Assembly (NCBI GenBank): GCA_030606845.1
Contig: JAUWFP010000153.1
Coordinates: 1-5,738, forward strand
Direction of reading: 5' to 3'
Length of the DNA stretch: 5,738 nucleotides
Origin: Anaerolineales bacterium
GTDB lineage: Bacteria > Chloroflexota > Anaerolineae > Anaerolineales > E44-bin32
Part shown: in pieces, positions 5,632 through 5,738 of the stretch
Numbering within the stretch: the first letter of the stretch is position 1
Layout: each line of letters opens with the position of its first letter
The notes under the pieces: generated by a model
What the model saw: the letters and a program-made list of their open reading frames with translations, nothing else
What the model was told of the DNA's origin: nothing
The model's database searches: none
Translations under genes and position numbers: made by a program

Positions 5632-5738
5632 GTGCGCCTGCGAGCGTGCATGGACAGAGAGGTGAAAGTCCTCTTCAGGCATGCGCTCTCCGGCTTGTAA
5701 CCGACTGTAACTGCGTCGCCGCGAGGCGGGGTGGAGAG
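5632..5738 (+). mobile_element. 5' end of a group II intron (domain I start), cut by the window edge
   Basis: The sequence begins with GTGCG, the conserved 5' end of bacterial group II introns. It then folds as their domain I does. An outer stem pairs GAGCG and CATG (5642-5646, 5649-5652) with CATGCGCTC (5680-5688). It encloses a hairpin AGAGG (5658-5662) / CCTCT (5670-5674) with the familiar AGGTGAAAGTCCT core. Further on, CGCC (5717-5720) and GGCG (5725-5728) close a GCGA tetraloop of the GNRA type, followed by GGTGGAGAG, all recognisable intron features. The reverse transcriptase/maturase, domains V and VI and the 3' end would lie beyond base 5738. The intron class cannot be decided here. 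It is oriented as the operon. Confidence 0.75.

Overview
The window carries most of an oligopeptide ABC transporter (opp) operon on the + strand, followed by about 650 bases of gene-free sequence packed with palindromic repeats and ending in what looks like the 5' end of a group II intron. The likely host is a member of the Chloroflexota (Anaerolineae-like). Two things suggest this: the low-complexity linker after the OppA lipobox (a run of V, E and T ending in VTVTPE), which I know from many Chloroflexota binding lipoproteins, and the intergenic repeat families (GTCATTGCGAG..., GTCATTTCGAG..., GTAGGGGCGA...CGGCCCCTA), which are common in such genomes. This assignment comes from recall, not from a database search.

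Layout: bases 1-28 are the last codons of an upstream gene, probably oppD, whose stop overlaps the oppF start in an ATGA junction. oppF (25-1005) encodes one of the two ATPases. A 166-base leader with a hairpin, a strong but orphan Shine-Dalgarno sequence and tiny ORFs precedes oppA (1172-2947), the peptide-binding lipoprotein. A 12-bp hairpin separates oppA from oppB (3012-4049), and oppC (4075-5085) follows after 25 bases. A strong intrinsic terminator (5108-5143) closes the operon. The order is (D)F-A-B-C, a permutation of the E. coli order A-B-C-D-F.

How the genes work together: OppA, anchored by a lipidated cysteine, captures extracellular peptides. It keeps the W-C-A-D-Y motif whose Asp binds the peptide amino terminus in E. 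coli OppA, and both cysteines of the conserved disulfide. It delivers peptide to the OppB/OppC membrane channel, and the OppD/OppF ATPases drive import. OppB and OppC each carry extra sequence compared with E. coli, and all of it is predicted to lie on the outer face.

Downstream of the terminator, 5144-5631 holds decayed and intact repeat units laid end to end, including an 84-bp element with perfect 11-bp terminal inverted repeats and a 78-bp double-hairpin element. At 5632, directly after the second hairpin, sequence typical of group II intron domain I begins and runs off the window. I see no defence system, CRISPR array, tRNA or rRNA. The operon is a recognisable family; the less ordinary material is the repeat mosaic, the intron placement and the oppA leader.
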